A stretch of DNA of 64,000 nucleotides from VFZN01 sp963709325. Lineage in GTDB: Bacteria; Acidobacteriota; Vicinamibacteria; Vicinamibacterales; UBA2999. The notes under the pieces are model-generated. The model saw nothing but the letters and a program-made list of their open reading frames with translations. It was not told the origin of the DNA and did no database searches. The stretch lies in assembly GCA_963709325.1 (NCBI GenBank), contig CAVPVV010000003.1:1860001-1924000 (forward strand). The letters are read 5' to 3'. Numbering within the stretch: the first letter of the stretch is position 1; every line of letters begins with the position of its first letter. The translations under genes and the position numbers were made by a program. Of this stretch, positions 61,373 through 64,000 are shown piece after piece.

Positions 61373-62993
61373 ATGATTCGAAACGTTCGGTACGACGCCA
61401 TCGTGATCGGCGGTGGCGTGAACGGGCTGACCTGCGCCGCGCTGCTCGGAAAAGCCGGCCAGCGTACGCTGCTGCTCGAGCGGCGTGACGTGGTCGGCGG
61501 CTGTGCCGCCGAGCACGAACTGGCGCCGGGCTTCCGCGTGCCGACACTCGCGCACCGGACCGGTCCGCTCCGCTCCGACGTCGTCGACGCGCTGCGACTC
61601 AAGGAGTTCGGGTTGTCGTTCATGCCGTCGCCGATCCGCTTCACGGCGCTTGCGGAGCGTGGACCGGCGCTGGCGATCCATGCCGACGTGGCAAAGGCCG
61701 CTGACGCGATTCGCCAGTGGTCGGTGAAAGACGCCGCGTCGTGGCCGGCATTCGCGCGATCGCTCTCGCAGGTGGCTGGTGTCGCGGCCTCGCTGTTCGC
61801 GCGGACACCGCCGGACGTGGACAACGCCGGCACCGCGGACCTCTGGACACTGCTGCGCGCGGCTGGCGCATTCCGCGCGCTCTCACGGGACGATCAGTGG
61901 CGGCTCCTGCGCTGGGGACCGATGGCCGTGGCGGATCTCGTCAGCGAGGTGTTTGAAACGGAGCTGCTGCGCGCGGCGGTAGCTGCCGACGGCCTGCTCG
62001 GCACGATGCTCGGCCCGTGGTCGGCAGGCAGCGGCCTCCAGCTGCTCCTCCACGAAGCCAACCGATCGGTCGGCGCCTCGACCGACAGCGAAGTCGAGGG
62101 CGGACCGGCGGCCGTCGCGCGAGCGCTCGGCGGCGCGGCGGCGCGGCACGGCGTTGACGTTCGGACTGGCCTGGAGGTGGCCGAGATCCTGGTCAGCAAG
62201 GATCGCGCGGCCGGAGTGCGGCTGGCTTCTGGTGAGACGTTCGAAGCCCGGGCCATCGTGTCCGGTGTCGATCCCAAGCGGACGTTCGGCGGCTTGTGCG
62301 ACGCCGAGCACCTGCCGCCCGAGTTCCTGTGGCGAATCAAGCACCTTCGCGCGCGCGGCGTGCTGGCCAAGGTGAATCTCGCGTTGTCGGCGTTGCCCGC
62401 AGTCGCCGGCGCCACCAGGGACATGCTCGCCTCTCCGATGCGGATCGCGCCGTCGCTCGACTATCTCGAGCGCGCGTTCGACCACGCCAAGTACGGCGAG
62501 TGGTCGCCGGAGCCGTGGATCGAATTCGTCGATCCCGTCGGTCGCCGACGCATCGCTCGCTCCCAAAGGCGCGCACGTGCTGTCCGCCTACGTGCAATGG
62601 GTGCCGAACCACGCCGGGAGCCGGGAGTTGGGAACCGGTTCCCGAATGGCTCGTGAGGCAGGCCTCCGCGAGCCGGACGACAAGGGGCTGCTCGGGAACG
62701 TCGTCGACACGCTCGACCGCTACGCGCCTGGGCTGAAGGGTCTGGTGACGGCCGCGGAGCTCATCACGCCAGCGGATCTCGAGCGCGGCTGGAGTCTGAC
62801 CGGCGGGCACATCTTCCATGGCGAGCTGTCGCTCGACCAGGCGTTCACGATGCGACCGCTGCTCGGCTATGGCAATTACCGGACGCCGATACCGGGCCTG
62901 TACCTCTGCAGTTCTGGCACGCATCCAGGCACCGGACTCACTGGCGGATCGGGCGCCAACGCGGCGCGCGTGATTATCGAAGCCCTCCAGTAG
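61373..62993 (+). pseudogene. Second PYROXD2-like flavoprotein, +1 frameshift
   Basis: The frame from ATG 61373 matches the paralogue upstream: VIGGGVNGLTCAALLGKAGQ, then VVGGCAAEHELAPGF and SPSLDYLERAFDHAKYGEWS-type middle (the paralogue has DYMERAYDDAKYGRFS). Near 62531 a surplus G shifts the frame. In frame two the protein continues IPSVADASLAPKGAHVLSAYVQW and ends in LCSSGTHPGTGLTGGSGANAARVII with TAG at 62991-62993. Removing the base gives a 539-residue protein. It also carries an extra stretch of about 14 residues after VPNHA that is missing in the paralogue and partly encoded by heptamer units (62616-62636). Confidence 0.75.
62616..62636. repeat. Three heptamer units inside a coding region
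   Basis: GGGAGCC, GGGAGTT and GGGAACC in register, 21 bases and thus frame-neutral. The order GGGAG then GGGAA copies that of the intergenic AGGAG/AGGAA tracts. The last unit also starts a 14-base palindrome (62630-62643). Confidence 0.75.
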
Positions 62994-62994
62994 C

Positions 62995-63064
62995 GGGCCT
63001 GGGGCTTGAGGCCTGGGGCTTGGGGTGGAGCTTCTGCCTTTTGCCTTCTGCCTTTTGCCTTGCC
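62995..63064. repeat. Composite heptamer tract: GGGCYTG units then CCTTNTG units
   Basis: GGGCCTG, GGGCTTG, AGGCCTG, GGGCTTG, GGGTGGA, GCTTCTG, CCTTTTG, CCTTCTG, CCTTTTG, CCTTGCC: ten units without losing the 7-base register, across two motif types. It fills the gap between the broken flavoprotein and the last gene. A degenerate copy of the GGGCYTG type may lie at 37516-37536. Confidence 0.85.
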
Positions 63065-63096
63065 CCAGAACCGACTTCCGACTCTCGACGAGCGTC

Positions 63097-63125
63097 TATA
63101 CTTCCGCCGCCCCGGCCTGGAGGTT
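63097..63125 (+). promoter_or_regulatory. -10 box and ribosome binding site of the last gene
   Basis: TATACT at 63097-63102 is a -10 box. GGAGG at about 63119-63123 lies six bases before the ATG at 63130. The heptamer tract ends some 30 bases upstream of the box. Confidence 0.55.
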
Positions 63126-63129
63126 CCTG

Positions 63130-64000
63130 ATGGGTCGCGCACCGCTCCGCGCCTTGCCGGTGGTCCTCGCGCTGCTGACGTCTGCCCCAGCGGCCGCGCA
63201 ACCACAGCCCGCGTCGCCCGCGCCGGGCCTGCCGGTGCCCGGTGGTGCCGCGCCGCAGATGCCGACGCCGGGCGCCACGACGCCGCAGATGCCGGCGCGC
63301 GACCGGCGGACGCCGGCTGCCGAGCGCGGAACGGCGATCGTCCGCGGGGTGGTAATGGCGGCGGACTCCGGAACACCACTGCGACGGGCGCAGGTGCGCG
63401 TGATGGCTTCCGGCGGCGGCCTCACGGGCATGCACCTCACGCAGACCGACGCGCAGGGCCGCTTCGAGGTGAATGAGCTCGCGGCCGGCCGATACACGAT
63501 CAGCGTCTCGCGGAGCGGCTACGTCACCACCCAGTTCGGTCAGCGTGGTTCGGGCCAAACGAGCGGTACGCCCGTCGAGCTCGCCGACGCCCAGATCCTC
63601 GAGAAGGTCAACTTCGCGCTTCAGCGCGGCGGCGCCATTTCGGGACGCATCGTGGACGATCTCGGCGAGGCGGTTGCCGGGGCTCAGGTGATGGTGCAGC
63701 GATTCGCCTACATGGGCGGCACGCGGCGCCTGGTCCCCGCTGGTGCCGAAGGGGGCGTGGATCGCACCGACGACCTGGGCCAGTTCCGCCTGTTTGGACT
63801 GCCGCCGGGCGAGTACTACGTGTCCGCGACGTTGAGGAGCTTCGATTTCGTGCAGATGAACACCACGTCGTCGGGAGCGTCGGATGGGTTCGCGCCTACG
63901 TACTTTCCCGGCACCGGAAGCGTCGGCGAAGCACGACGCGTCGCGGTCCGCGCCGGACAGGATCTGACGAACATCTCCTTCGCCCTGATACCAGCGCGCC
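63130..64000 (+). CDS. Secreted carboxypeptidase-regulatory-like (CarboxypepD_reg) protein, truncated by the window
   Basis: The frame stays open to the window end (290 residues seen). A signal peptide (about 1-24, ending PAAAQ) is followed by a Pro-rich linker with a PQMPTPG/PQMPARD repeat. Two carboxypeptidase-regulatory-like beta-sandwich domains follow, starting at IVRGVVMAADSGTPLRRAQV (about 75) and ISGRIVDDLGEAVAGAQVMV (about 175). Their typical middles are TDAQGRFEVNELAAGRYTISV and TDDLGQFRLFGLPPGEYYVSA. Proteins of this type in Acidobacteriota are large and exported, and often hold several such domains. No enzyme domain is visible in the part seen. The ATG at 63130 has GGAGG upstream. 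Confidence 0.85.
   Translation, partial: MGRAPLRALPVVLALLTSAPAAAQPQPASPAPGLPVPGGAAPQMPTPGATTPQMPARDRRTPAAERGTAIVRGVVMAADSGTPLRRAQVRVMASGGGLTGMHLTQTDAQGRFEVNELAAGRYTISVSRSGYVTTQFGQRGSGQTSGTPVELADAQILEKVNFALQRGGAISGRIVDDLGEAVAGAQVMVQRFAYMGGTRRLVPAGAEGGVDRTDDLGQFRLFGLPPGEYYVSATLRSFDFVQMNTTSSGASDGFAPTYFPGTGSVGEARRVAVRAGQDLTNISFALIPAR

Noticed and set aside
59675..61681. 668-codon minus-strand frame across the PYROXD2-like gene
   Set aside because: Composition is typical of an antisense shadow, and the plus-strand gene has strong motifs and a promoter.

Overview
This is a 64 kb piece of a GC-rich bacterial chromosome with dense genes on both strands and many 4-nt start/stop overlaps. The gene content (two very large MacB/FtsX-like permeases of the ADOP type, one behind a PadR regulator; an M64 peptidase; a carboxypeptidase-regulatory-like secreted protein; TrpB2; many Tat or lipoprotein oxidoreductases) suggests Acidobacteriota, probably Vicinamibacteria. 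That placement rests on remembered family distribution; there is no rRNA or marker set here. I saw no tRNA, rRNA or CRISPR array, and no gene-free stretch longer than 300 bases apart from the degraded insertion sequence near 15.6-16.3 kb.

Layout. 0-2.1 kb: start of a Tat-exported protein, a broken membrane diguanylate cyclase and mscL. 2.1-8.3 kb: a minus-strand Bat-type operon (moxR, DUF58, BatD-like, VWA, small secreted protein, VWA). 8.3-14.4 kb: a frameshifted DUF1326 gene facing its usual partner DUF2182, a D-amino-acid-oxidase-like lipoprotein with permuted motif order, a GNAT-DUF4180 fusion and a topoisomerase IIA A subunit. 14.4-19 kb: a B3-like metallo-beta-lactamase-fold protein, an IS481-like remnant between two inverted heptamer tracts, and a frameshifted M64 peptidase with its partner. 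19-33 kb: trpB2, Tat amidase, GGDEF-EAL protein, YhdH-type reductase, APC permease, FAD-linked oxidase, a membrane protein coupled to a frameshifted flavoprotein, and DUF2461. 33-43 kb: FAD monooxygenase, hemG-like flavodoxin, CocE hydrolase, amino-acid permease plus C-N hydrolase, exported FAH-family protein, MFS exporter. 43-47 kb: DegT aminotransferase, DedA and a B12-domain radical SAM enzyme. 47-59.7 kb: ADOP permease, GcvT-like protein, adenylate cyclase, PadR-ADOP pair, GNAT, HD hydrolase, cupredoxin, porin. 59.7-64 kb: two tandem PYROXD2-like flavoproteins (the second frameshifted) and a truncated secreted protein.

The least explained signal is a dispersed set of intergenic tandem repeats with 7- or 8-bp units. 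One class (AGGAGNN units followed by AGGAANN units) keeps the same block order at four intergenic loci, and a three-unit copy lies inside a coding sequence. A second class has CCTTNTG units, and at one locus runs in register with GGGCYTG units. A third class has 8-bp units built on GGTGCA. The junction of AGGAACT units creates CTAG, the known target of IS481, and the IS remnant sits exactly there.

A second theme is broken reading frames: four genes carry five single-base surpluses that restore conserved family sequence when removed, and the diguanylate cyclase has an in-frame stop plus two compensating shifts. They may be base errors in the sequence or real decay; only read-level data can decide. 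Several promoters have a TATAAT- or TATGAT-like box 6-8 nt before the start codon, which implies leaderless transcripts.
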